Positions 49,737 through 60,700 of a stretch of DNA of 64,000 nucleotides are shown here, piece by piece. Under the pieces are notes generated by a model. That model saw only the letters and a list, made by a program, of their open reading frames with translations, was not told the DNA's origin and ran no database searches. Each line of letters starts with the position of its first letter. The stretch's first letter is position 1. Origin of the DNA: Ligula intestinalis (lineage: Eukaryota > Platyhelminthes > Cestoda > Diphyllobothriidea > Diphyllobothriidae); contig JAYGXS010000004.1 in assembly GCA_036362985.1 (NCBI GenBank), positions 45,191,494-45,255,493 on the forward strand, read 5' to 3'. A program made the position numbers and the translations under genes.

Positions 49737-51235
49737 TCAGTCAATGACATAGCTGGACAAAGGGCAAACTTGTCGAACACCACATCGGAGATCGAATGGT
49801 TGGGAGGGATTGTAATGACCAAGAATACTTACGGTGATGGAGCGATAATGGGCCTTGATCATGGAGATGATTTTGACCAGCACTTGAGTTACTGCGAATA
49901 TGGGAGTTCCAGGAAGCAGTTCAGAAGAAGAGGATGCGACCACTGGGAAAAGAGTTTTATTCTCCTGACGTTTCGGATTCCGTCGGGAATCCTTAATCAT
50001 AGGTGGTGGTAGCCTAGCCACAGTCATGCGCCGATAGTGTTTAAACACGCACAGGTTGCACGGTATTTATAGTTCATAGTGGTCATCCGCGTGCGTGTGA
50101 TAATTATCACTTCTGTAGCCACCGCTTGGGTCTTAATTGATGCGGTACTGGTGTAGCGACCCCCTTTCTTAGTCATACTTTCCTCGGACGCCGCGCGCAC
50201 TAGGTCATGTCTGGCGTGATCACCACGCGTCCGCAAGACACCATAGTCAAGGCCTCCGTTCAAGGTCACTCCTGTCTGGCTTTCTTAAGGCGGTCTAGTC
50301 TCACTAGCCAACCACTTCTCAAGGTTAGACCAGTGCCCGAGATGCGGACGGTTTGTTTAGGCTCATTCACTTCCAGAGCCGACGACTCACTGTTCGGTTG
50401 CAGACTCTTTGGACTCCGGCTCATTCATGGCTGGCCTGCACTCGTCTGGAAGTCACTTTCTTATTGCTCACATACTACGCTTGTTCCTACCTTAGTAAAT
50501 TCTCCCTGACACTATGGCCTTCCACGTATTATTCTATTCCACTAGCTTATGCATGTTGTGATACGTTCTCTCGTCTATTATCTGGCTGGACCACATCGTA
50601 TCCCACATTGTTGACCCCGAAGTGTCTCTAGCCCACACTGGTTTGACTTTTCGTGTACGACTCAGTAATTGCCACAAGTGCCTTGTTAGCGTCGGATGCG
50701 GGCCTGATAATGGCGTGAAAAATTATGCCCGCTGTCGTCAGAGTTGTTGTTGCGTCCGGCCCTTCCCACGTGCCTGATTCTCTTGCTCAGGAAACTTCTC
50801 AGTACACCGTATGGGAACGCCAAATCGTTGTGCTTGTTGATGGACTGGGAACCTGATAACCATGACTCCACCAGCTCGCGGCTTACGCGGTTGTCACGTC
50901 TTGCGAGAATTTCGGCCTCGTCAAACTTTAAAATATAGCTGGGTCCCGTCAGGTGGACTGCAACCTGGAAGTTAGCGTCTTTCTTCCTCACCGCCGCTCC
51001 ATGCTCGGCCATTCGCGTCCGGAGTAATCTCCGGTTTCTGCGATGTAGTTGCTTTTTCCATAACTGCACAACTCCACACGAATTATTGCCATTATCCACT
51101 GCGGGTACTCATAATGGGAAGCATCGAAGGTAGTGGCGAAGTCAAGAAAGCAGATGGCCGTCGGTTGCTGGCAGTAGTGGCGGAATTCAAGAATTTATCT
51201 TAATGTGAATAGCTGGTCCTCATATCCGCACGGAG
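49737..51235 (-). pseudogene. LINE reverse transcriptase split by a Penelope-like insertion
   Basis: Minus strand, right part (51,235-51,104): DQLFTLR, ILEFRHY and AICFLDFATTFDA, the domain 2-3 region of a LINE reverse transcriptase. Left part (49,890-49,737): LVKIISMIKAHYRS and FDLRCGVRQVCPLS, the domain 4-5 region (the usual GVRQGCPLSP with G to V). These belong next to each other in an RT but are separated by the PLE at 49,897-51,097. Stops and frame changes are present, so it is dead. Confidence 0.7.
49897..51097 (-). mobile_element. Penelope-like element inserted in a LINE, with 6-bp target duplication
   Basis: Flanked by ACTGCG at 49,891-49,896 and 51,098-51,103. Minus strand: GIY-YIG part (51,090-50,690: RNRRLLRTRMAEHGAAV, YILKFDEAEILARRDN, RELVESWLSGSQSIN), interrupted from about 50,155 to 50,690 by unrelated repeat sequence. 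The 3' part and the terminal unit with GGATTCC-CGAC-GGAATCC-GAAACGTC (about 49,968-49,998) follow. About 90% alike the copy at 34 kb by eye. The reverse transcriptase is missing. Confidence 0.75.
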
Positions 51236-52419
51236 TGTGGCTTGGATGGGCCTCGTCCTAAAGTGACACGCAGATTGAAATCGCCTGAGAATGACAACAG
51301 TGTATAGCTGTAGTGGTTCTACTCCGCGGTCGCTAACACGTGCGCCAGCACTGTTGCCTGCCTACCCCAATCCTGGCCAATTAGTTTCATGGCTGACTCA
51401 CACAAAACCTCACTGCGACGACTATTATGGTCTGTATAGGCTTAAGTGGGATAGAACTATGCTGCAGAGGAGAACGAAATTGTGATGGATTGCTAACCGA
51501 AAGTTAGAAGGTGCTCGTGTCAGCGAAAGACCTTAGCCGAGTTGTCAGCAGTAAAACTGATATTCAAATAGCGATTAATTTGACAGAGGTTTCGAGTGTT
51601 ACCAACGTTTGAGACCTGAGCCATGGAGGTTGCTGTTTCAGCTCAGTAGTTCTGCCAATCATCCCTAAGCGGTTTTGCTATCATCTTCCGAACTTGGTGG
51701 TGAGAACCATCGTTGCATGACTTGAGTCAAATCCTCTGAGAAGACAACTACAGAGTGCTTCCGCTGATCCAGTCACTGTAGCGTCACCAGTTCTATCTGA
51801 GAATTTTCGCAGTTATTGGCTACTGCCTTCTTCGTCTGCTAGAGCCCTAAAGTGGGAACAAATTTATCTGCTCAGGGCCTCGGCAATGCTGAGTTGCCGG
51901 GTTTTGGCGACATCGAGGCGCCTAGTACGTGACTTTTTTGGATAGACACTATAAATGGATTTTCAGGCGTGTGTAAATGAAGACATGCTTAGGGCCATAA
52001 ACGTTAGCCGTTTCGGAAAAATACGTCGATCTGTTGTCCTAAGGTCAGTTGCGTAACTGACTAGAATATAGTTAAGCTGACTGGCCGTACAACCATTGTT
52101 TGGATACCAGGTCAGCAGATGTTTGTGATGATGATGACGGAAACACTCATTGCTGATAAATAGTCAGCTCTGATCAGCAGCGTTTAGCATACTCTCGCCA
52201 TTTTCACGTCACGAACTAGGGTCAAAGCGGCTAATAATGTGACTGCTGGTAGAGCCGCCAGGTCAAGGCCAATCATTTCAGGCCCCGGCAACAATCAGTA
52301 AATCACGGCAAAAGAATCTTTCAACTAACACCTGCAGCTGTGAGTAGAAGGTTTCTTTGTCGTGCTGTTCAGCAGCTGATACTAGTGTATACAGGAAGAG
52401 GATAGAACTGGTTGTCAAA
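51236..52419. other. No gene recognised
   Basis: About 1.2 kb without recognisable coding, RNA or repeat signatures. Confidence 0.45.
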
Positions 52420-52690
52420 AGGGACCTATCACAGGGGTTAAGAAAGTCAAACTCTTGCAACTGCGATCTTCAGCCCATGGTTACTCAGTAGAGAAGACGT
52501 TGGTAAAGGCCAGAGTAGTAGGAACAGTATATTGTGTACACAGAGGAATGAATAATAATAGGGGAAGAAGATTGAATACGGAGAGCACGACCTTCCGCTG
52601 GAGAGGCGTGATCCGAAGTGCGGCATAATTGCAGGAAATCCCCGCAGCCCAGAGAGCAAGCGTTCACGCGTGCAGGCTTGCTATTCGTCA
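52420..52690 (+). repeat. Repeat family A copy
   Basis: CCTATCACAGGGGTTAAG, CAACTGCGATCTTCAGCCC, GTAGAGAAGACGTTGG, CAGAGTAGTAGGAACAG and ATTGTGTACACAGAGGAA in the standard order. Confidence 0.65.
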
Positions 52691-53074
52691 TCGGCCCAGA
52701 AGGCATCTATGTGACAACTGTGATTAGCTATTCCCAGACGTCGAGATCAACGGCTGCGGGACTTCGGGAAAGTTCACTTCGACGCGAGCTAGTCACAACA
52801 GGCCTTCAGTTACACATATGCTATCCGGCCATGGACTGTCTAACAGAAGGCTCTTGTGAACAGCTGGGATACAGAGGAAGGGTGAGGTGACTCACGGGAT
52901 CTTTTTCCCTTGCGGTTGGATCTGGGATTTTAATTTCAGACGGGTGGTAGGCATCCGCGTTGTACTGATAAAGACTGGGCGCCGCCAGGGTCCAGAATCG
53001 TTTTCGCATTCAGCACTCAATACCAAGAGTCCATTCTAGGCTGAGTATTCGAATTCGCATACTATTAGTCAGTA
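52691..53074. other. Unassigned sequence before the Tigger element
   Basis: Nothing recognised up to the TA target site at 53,073-53,074. Confidence 0.45.
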
Positions 53075-55114
53075 CAGTAATCGCCGGCTATTAAGCCCAC
53101 CTCGGGCCCAGACCAAATTGGGCTTAATAAGCGGCGGGCGCACTAATCGGAGACTTCTAGTTCTTGATTAGCAAACACAGGATAGGCACTATACATTACA
53201 AACGTATTGTATTATGTGTAGAGCGTGGTTATGTACAAGAAAAGAATGCTGTTCGTCTGTATTTTACGGAATAACAAAAAACAAAAAAATGATTTGCGAC
53301 ACGTTTAAAAAATCGGTCTAGTGTCAGTTGTTTTGGAGGAAACTTCACTCGCAAGTGCTCCTTGATGTCCTTCCCCAGGCACCAGAAATCTTTGAAATCT
53401 GATGCCTGTAGACTGCGTCGCAGATTGTAGAGTGCAGCACTCATCTGCGCAGCACTGGGAACTGGCTCTTCTTCCTCCTCCTCCTCCTCCTCATCATCAT
53501 CAACTTCCTCATTTGCTTCGCCTCCATTCTTCACTTCTGCCTTCTGAATGATTTTATTGACCAAGTTCTGCTCAAAATCTTCCTCGCTTGTTTCATCAGT
53601 AACTTCAACATCTGCATCGATGTCCATCCACTTAAGAAAATCTTCCTCATCGATTCCTGGCGGAGGAGGCACCACATCGGCAGCACCAACATCAGGCGCA
53701 GCAACAGCATCAGGGGTTTTAAAACCACCTCTTCACCAGCAGTTTTCTATTGTGCTCTTCTTCACCTGCTTCCATGCATCTCCCAACATGTCCAGTGCTT
53801 GGAGCAAATTGATCTTCTTTGCAACCTCAGGGCCAGTTGCTTGCTCGTTTTCATCAATTGCATCAACAATAGCCTGCCGAATGGAATGTCGAAAATAAGC
53901 TTTTAGCGTCCGAATTATGCTCTGATCGCACGGTTGTAGGACTGACGTCGTGTTTGCTGGCAAAAAATTAACAAGTATGTTCTCCAACCCATGGACCTCG
54001 ACATGCGCAGAGCAGTTGTCAGCGAGAAGCAGATCTTTCCTGTTTTCCTTGCCCATTTGTAAGTCAAAATGGCAAAGCCACTGCTCCCAGATCAACCCCG
54101 TCATCTATGCATTCCCAGAGTAATCATAGGGTACAAGTAGATCCTTGACATTTTTGAAGCACTTGGGGTTTTTGTACTTCGCAATGACCAACAAATCTTC
54201 TTTTGTTCCATCCATGGCACAAGTGACTAGCACAGTGATGCAGTCTTTGGCCGTTTTGAATCCGTTGCAGTCATTTTTCGTCTTTTTTTTCACGCACGTA
54301 CTGGACAGCAAAGCTCGAAAATAAATTCCAGTTTCGACTGCATTCAGAACGTCTTTGAGATGATAAGTTTTCAAAATATTGGGAAGCACTCCTTTGATGA
54401 AGTTGGTGACAGCGGGAAGATTGGCTTCAGCAGCTTCTCCAGCCAACTTTGTGAACATGACCCCATTGTAAACTTTCCAACGGGAAAACCAACCGTCTGT
54501 GGCGCGAAAATCTTGGTGTCGGGCTTTTTCGGCAAAGGACTCAGCTTTCGCACACAAGATCCTCCCATTCACCGGAATATTTCTCACAGTTGCGAATTCC
54601 CACCACTCGTACAGAGCCTTTTCTACTTCCGAATCTTTTCCATTACATTGGCTGTTTATGTTGCCACTCTCCTTGACTTCCTCGCGAATCACAACCTCCT
54701 TGTCCAGCAAGTTTCGTAGGCTTCCGCGTGAAATTCCAAGCTTCTCAGCAGCAGTTCGTTGGCTTTTCTTGAACTCAGGTGTCAATGCATGGTAAGCGTC
54801 GAGTTTTGCCACTTTCTGGAATGCAGCTCTCATCTGTGCAGCAGTGGGAACTGGCTCTTCGTCCTCCTCCTCTTCCTCATCATCATCATCAACAACTTCT
54901 TCATTTGCTTCTCCTCCATTCTTCACTCCACTTCACTTCTTCTTCGCAGAGAGATGAGAATCTCACTCTATCCTGTTGGCAAACTGGACTTTATAGCCGG
55001 CGACTGGGCTTATTAGCCGGCGGATTTTACTATATAAAATTCCGTCCCAAGCTGATTTGGGCCTAATAGGCGGCTGGGCCTATTAACCGTGAGCTTCATA
55101 ACCGGCGACTACTG
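53075..55114 (-). mobile_element. Complete pogo/Tigger-type DNA transposon (2,040 bp)
   Basis: Inverted ends: CAGTAATCGCCGGCTATTAA... at 53,075-53,100 and, reversed, CAGTAGTCGCCGGTTATGAA... at 55,114-55,089, matching at 22 of 26 positions. TA flanks both ends (53,073-53,074 and 55,115-55,116), the target duplication of the Tc1/mariner superfamily. Inside each end are further copies of GGGC(T)TAATAAGCGGC-like motifs (near 53,120, 55,005, 55,055 and 55,075), probable transposase sites. One gene on the minus strand fills the interior. Confidence 0.92.
53229..54932 (-). pseudogene. Tigger-family transposase, inactivated by two stops
   Basis: From the N-terminus: an acidic segment; HTH pieces (RTAAEKLGISRGSLRNLL); a CENP-B/Tc5-type DNA-binding domain (WWEFATVRNIPVNG, RATDGWFSRWKVYNGV); then the DDE_1 nuclease with VTCAMDGTKEDLLVI, LLLADNCSAHV and VLQPCDQSII, the three acidic positions. 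TAG near 54,106 falls in NA*MTGLIW, where relatives have Trp. TGA near 53,733 falls in NCW*RGGFK. Both look like single C-to-T changes (one seen on the opposite strand). The acidic block KNGGEANEEV..EEEPVPxAAQM occurs twice, at the start (54,831-54,928) and near the end (53,442-53,538). The start appears to replace the normal first HTH helix. Confidence 0.85.
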
Positions 55115-55116
55115 TA

Positions 55117-55594
55117 CCACTGGACCAGGATTGCGGAGCACTTCGCTTCCCACGGACGCTATAGAATGGATCATAATACTGTATTTGGACATATTTTAAT
55201 GAACTTTCCTGGAAATTAGGAGTACAGGCGAGTCCCCAACAGCCGCTTGCAGTCTTATTTGAGGTTTTCTCCTCCAGCGCTTTGGCTCATAAACCTAACC
55301 ACAAGGCAACGGTGGCGAGCAAGTTTTTTCAATGGCGGTTCACGGTCGCCATGTCACAGTGTCGTTATTGGGCCTTGCAGCTTTTGGCGTGGCAGACCTC
55401 AGTCTGCCGCACCCTGGTAACACTGTTACTGCTGGTCCGCGACTGCTTAGTCGCCAAACCCGAGAGTCTGCTCATTTCGCAGGTAACCTTCGCTGATGCC
55501 CGTTTTATTATCTGCCACCTATGGATCAACCGGGTAGCCAGCAACAAGGCTGCAATTGGGGGGTCCCGTTTCTGCTACTGTTTCCTACTCATGT
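55117..55594. other. Unassigned sequence after the Tigger element
   Basis: A 118-codon frame covers 55,282-55,638 but ends inside the PLE terminal unit, so it is not taken as a gene. Confidence 0.4.
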
Positions 55595-55628
55595 CTGATG
55601 ATGGATCCGCAACGGATGTCGAAACGTC
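55595..55628 (+). ncRNA. Hammerhead-like motif in a PLE terminal unit
   Basis: CTGATGA (55,595-55,601), hairpin ATCCG-CAA-CGGAT within 55,602-55,620, GAAACGTC (55,621-55,628), then AGGCAAATAAAC, GTTTTGTCCCAGCGATCGAG. Both conserved cores are intact. Stem III would be the minimal AC/GU, and the predicted cut is after C55,628. The sequence before the core is CATGT rather than the ATGTCT of other copies (2 bases lost), which removes most of stem I, so this copy is probably inactive. Confidence 0.45.
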
Positions 55629-55959
55629 AGGCAAATAAACGTTTTGTCCCAGCGATCGAGTCTACTTTTTTTCAAGGCTGCAATTGTGGTCGTCTAGTCA
55701 TGCCTTTAGAAAATATGCAAGAAATGAGGCGTTTCTGTTCAAATTCAGTTGTAATTGACGGGTGCTTATGGCTGCCTTTGATACTCTAGAAACATGTAAG
55801 GTCCCCACCAGCTGAAAGCTAATGACCAGACTAAAATACCGATTAGTTATAAGTAGCCGTGAGAGCTGAAACAGTAATCTCTGAAGCCGAACGGATGCGA
55901 AAAGGGAAGACGGAATGGCAAGCATGTAAAACGGAAATACCAATGCAAGCGAAAATACG

Positions 55960-56160
55960 GGTCCATGGAATAAACTGAGAAGAATTAGACGCGGTCGCTG
56001 GGATAAGATATTTATTGGCCAGAAACTTCGGATTCGAGCTCGACGCCATTTTTACAGATCACAGCAGATGAGGGCGATGGCTCTGAGGATAGGGTCGGAC
56101 TAGAATTCGAAACGTCCGGCTAATAAAATTGTCGTCCCAGTGATCGCGTCTACGTCCTCT
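55960..56160. repeat. Fold-back PLE terminal unit
   Basis: Left: GAGAAGAATTAGACGCGGTC, GCTGGGATAAGATATTTATT. Right: ATTCGAAACGTCCGGCTAAT, TCGTCCCAGTGATCGCGTCT. These are inverted, diverged copies about 60 bases apart. The core hairpin is degenerate (TAGAATTCGAAAC). Confidence 0.65.
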
Positions 56161-57788
56161 CAACAGAGATACCGCCCACCAACGCCAGCGGCGTCCAATC
56201 CGCCGGTGTCGTCCTTTTCCGTCTCGGGACCGGTCTTGGACACCAGCATTCCTGCAGTTTCAATATAACTGATCCCCTCACCATATCAAAAAACGCAATC
56301 AGTTAACAACCACCCCCATCTGCCCTCATAATGCAGTCCTGAGCATTCTTGTCGGACGTGTTAATGTCTACCACAATAGAGACGCCACAGGAGCCCGGAC
56401 GACAGCCATTAACAGTGCATGTGCAGTGCTCATTCTTCATCGCTATCAGCGCGCATCCCGGTCGGACAGTGCAGATCGTTACAGCCACTGCTCCGGCTCC
56501 CTTTACCAGTCGACGGATGGAAGAACAGGAATAGCGGTACCGCCATACCTTTCCTCATGATAATTCTGATGTCCTTGAAGTCATTATGAAGCGCTGGGTC
56601 GTGACCCAGAAGGCTACCAGCTGATGGTTTAAGTCGATCCACCCTCGGAGGGAGGGCGTATATCCGCTAGGACTCCTTATTAATATAACCCTTGTGAGGA
56701 TTTTTATTTCCGAAACCCAATTCCGCATATGAGATGGTTCAAATGAGCGCATTTATGCCATGTCAACCACTGTCCGAGTGCCAGCTCCAATCAGCCAGAC
56801 CCGCGCACGCTACTGGCATAGAAGCGAAGTCGACTCCGCACTTCCCTCACTACAGAAGGGCAGCCGCTCTTTTTTGACTATCACGTTGGGAAATTCCACC
56901 AATTGCCAAAATGAAGATCAGACAGCAATGACATCGAACTGTGGCCTAAGCATCATCCCTTTCCGAGGCACTCCTCGAAAACTGACTAATATGGAAGCTG
57001 GGTCCAGTGCGTGCTTGACATGTGCAGATGAGGCTTCGGCTTTGCCAGCCACTGAAAACACGCCCATCTGTACTCGATTCTGGAATATGATGAAGGCTGC
57101 GCCTGTCTGTTTCTTCGTGAACAAAGGTGAAAGTCGCCACCACGATCTCTGGTCCATATTAGACCCAGTCGACTGCGACGGTCCACATGGCAAGTGTTTC
57201 TGCCTCAAATCAAAAACGCTGTCATGACCAGTACTGATCAAGCCAAGCCTACAATCAGATAGCTAGGTTTCGTAAAAGGGGCCTGGAAACTAAGTAGAGT
57301 TCAGGGAGAACCTTGTTGCTCTGTGGCACCTCTCCACTCCCTAGGAGATTATAGTACCAAAATGCTTTGACAAGTTGATGTATCTATGTACTCCTCCCAG
57401 CATTTGGAGGCAAATAACGTCAGAGAATTTCGCAAATAAAAAACCTAATAGCATATTAGACGGTGATACCTCTTAGCAATAACTCAACAGGGTCAGAACT
57501 TTTAAGATAAATCCTAATCAAACCACCTGTTAGGTACAAGTTCGGGACTTCCCAGCGCAGTTATAATGCTCGGCAATCTCAAGACGCTTAATAGCACGGA
57601 TATGTAATCTTACGAAGTCCAAGTCGCAAACTCACTCCCCCCTCCCCCACCCCAAAGTGCATTGGAAAAAACCACGATATCGTCTTGCACAGTTTACTAA
57701 AAATATATATATATATATATTAAAGCTTCTAGTCATGATGGTTTCCTCAGAGTCAATGATAAAAGTAGTTAAAAATCTGGGTGATTGT
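56161..57788. other. Unassigned; candidate Cys-rich frame at 56,760-57,227
   Basis: A plus-strand frame of 155 codons (56,760-57,227) has eight Cys in its last 95 residues (SSACLTC, PICTRFW, APVCFFV, DCDGPHGKCFC), and a shorter Cys-rich frame lies on the minus strand at 56,303-56,488. No family was recognised and antisense frames are also open, so neither is called. An (AT)9 run is at 57,702-57,720. Confidence 0.35.
57702..57720 (+). repeat. AT dinucleotide microsatellite
   Basis: Uninterrupted AT run, 69 bases beyond the phytochelatin synthase stop. Confidence 0.85.
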
Positions 57789-60700
57789 CTACATCTGTTT
57801 ACCCCCGAGGTGACAGGCGCCGGAATCACAACGACTGGTGATAATCGTGGCGAGGATTTCCGACAGTGTTTGCAATTCCGCTTTGGTGTTCGGTGTGAGG
57901 GGAGTGAAGCAGGTCTGGGTCGATATGCTGGGCAATCGGTCTAACATGTAGTCTGAACTCTGGAATGCATCGATGAGCCGGTCTTGTCGTGGTGCAGCCT
58001 TGGCAGCGACGGCGGCAGTGGGTGGACTCGGCGGGGAGACTGTGTGGTACGGAAATGCAATAAAGAAGGCCGCCAAGAGCAGAGTGCCCCGGATCTTGGC
58101 GTCCGCTAGGAGGGGCAGAGCACAGGCTGGACTCCCACGGGGTGACATCACAGCGTCAAATTTGAGCGGGCCATCCGTAGTCAGCCACTTGAAGGACTCC
58201 GAAGGGAGGCGTTCCAGGGCGAGACGGGCGCGTCGACCTGCCGCTGAGGAGACCATTTCGAAGATAACTTGCGAGGCCTGGTTCATGTCATCAGCGGCCG
58301 GACGGGGGAAGTCGGGGCCACTGCCCTGCGGCCAGAAGGGCTGGCAGGTGAAAAAGAAGGTGGGTGGCCGATGACGCAGGAGGAGGAACAGAAGGTGGTC
58401 AAAGAGGGAGTCTAGGACACAGGCGCAGGGTTTAGTGGGTGCCGAGGTGAAGAGCGGAAGGGAGAAACGTTGAGAAATGCAGCAGTCAGAATCCTCGAAG
58501 CGGTCCAATGAGGTGGAGGACATGTAGGAGCACCAGGCCTCCACAACCTGGCGCAGACGGCCACCAGCACTGGAAGCATCCATCATGGAGACTGGAGAGG
58601 TGAAAGCCTGTAACGTGAAGGAGGTGGAATTAAATTGAATTGCGAATAAAGTGTTGCAGTGGTATTTTGAACAAACAAGGTGATATGTAGCATATCTCAG
58701 TTAGTCCATGTAACGAAAGGATAAGTTGTTTCAGAATCTGACAAAGACTTAGAGCACAAAAATGGAGGAGTTAGGGAGGGGGGAGGCATGCAGTATCAAT
58801 AAGAAGTTAGCCAACGAATGCGACTTTAGCCGGTTGTACTTAAAAGTAGAGGGGCAGAAGTAAGTACACAGAAACGGATTCTTGTGTCAATTAGATCGGC
58901 GCACAAATCAACTTTCCATTTCTATAAACATGCATTGCTAGAGAGCACTAAATGCACGCTGGCGGCAACAGACGTTTACCCGAGGCGACGACAAGACAGG
59001 CTACCTGCTGCCGATTTGCCAAATCTAAACAGGACGTCCTAGCAAATTAACCACAGCAGACAGCAACAGAGGCCAACACGAGAGCACAAGACTTGTCACC
59101 AGAATAACTGAGAGTTGACAGTCCAGATGAGAGGGAACCACAGGAGACTCGTCTTCACCGCGTTCCCACCTGCTCTCACAGCGGTCAAGGTCCGCTATAC
59201 CAATTTCCCTACGGTGGATCTAGCTCCCCTCCTCTCCATCTGTGTTTTTGATGAAGGAGCAACCCCTCCCGACCACGCTGCTCCGACTCCTCCTCCTCCT
59301 CCTCGCCGCCGGGATTGAGGCCAGCCCGGCGGGCTCTTGGTCCAACAAGGGCTACTAGCCAGCCAGCCAGAGTTGACAAATGGCGCGGTTAGCCAAAGGC
59401 GTACAATGGAGTCCCGAGACCACAGGCTGAAACCCAGACCTGCGCATAGAGTTTCGTATGCATGTATAACATTCAACTAGACAACACCGGGGTCCAGAGA
59501 CTGTTGTGCTCCATCTTCAGCGACGGGGAAGAAAGATTGAAAATAGAAAAGAGAGGGACGGTCCAGAAAATCAAATGACCTAATGGGAGGTTTTTACATG
59601 TTCATCCCCAAAAACTCTAATGGAGTCATTCATATAATCCGGTGCGCCTCGTACTTATTCATTTGCCGAAGGCATATTATGATAGACCAGTTGATCTTTC
59701 TATGGCAGTTGTGTCACAAAAGAGGCCCTCAAGCGGCAGACGCCGACCCAATTATGCCCTGTGAGTGTTCAACCACGAGGAGTGAACCGATTTAATTTGT
59801 GTTGGAAACCAAACAAAAGTGCCTGTCACACCATCCTATTTTATGAGGGGAAAATATTGGTGCGCCCAAAGCCCGGTTTTGTCCGAAATGACCAAGAACA
59901 GAAAGATTGCCTTCCACCTAGAGCCCCTATGAGGGCAGAAAATAAAAGCAAATGGCTGTACGGCGAGACAGCAGATCTAAAGAGTACGTTATAAGGCTGA
60001 AAAGGTAAGACCGCTAGGCAGACTATTACGAAATAAACGAAAAAAACACTACTATAAAGCCACCCACAATGATACAGTCATCAATTGCTGACGTCCAGAC
60101 AACAAGCTGAGCGATGGAGTAGATAATTCGTGTGAAACTCAAAAGCAACAGGGGAAGGGTAGAATAGAAAAGCCAGTTCTGGCGTTGATTGCTTTGCCCA
60201 AACTTACAGCACGGAATAGAGGCGGCTGCTTTTGGCCCGAGGTTCTAGTCTGGGGCTCTCCCATAACTAATATTAATCAACAACAGAAACGTATTATAGT
60301 TTTTTCCTGGCTCGCCTAAATAGTGTATGGTAATCGCGGCGGCTATTGTACTGGCTTCCCATGACAAAATACTTCAAAGACAGGACACTCAAATTGTATC
60401 AAAACGCCCGGCAGTACAGTCTAAACGAAGACTTAACATAGAAGTCGACGGGCCGGGAAACATGCACAGTAAGATCTGCCAGGCTCCGACACTGTGCAAC
60501 GGCTAGTTAGGCATAAGTAATGAGGCCGACAGTTCACACATAAAAAAAACATTCCGGGAGTGTTTGACGAAATGAGTTTGCCAAGGGTGATGAAAGGGTC
60601 TGACTGATTCCCTACGCACTTCATTCAGGCATTTATGTCGGAAATCGTCATAGAAGACCATAGGCCAGGCAAAATTACCTGATAGGCGGCATCGGAAATC

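Noticed and set aside
55282..55638. 118-codon plus-strand frame as a gene
   Set aside because: It ends inside a repeated PLE terminal unit with a hammerhead-like core.
56760..57227. Cys-rich 155-codon frame as a secreted protein gene
   Set aside because: No family match, no signal peptide and open antisense frames; kept only as a candidate in the notes.
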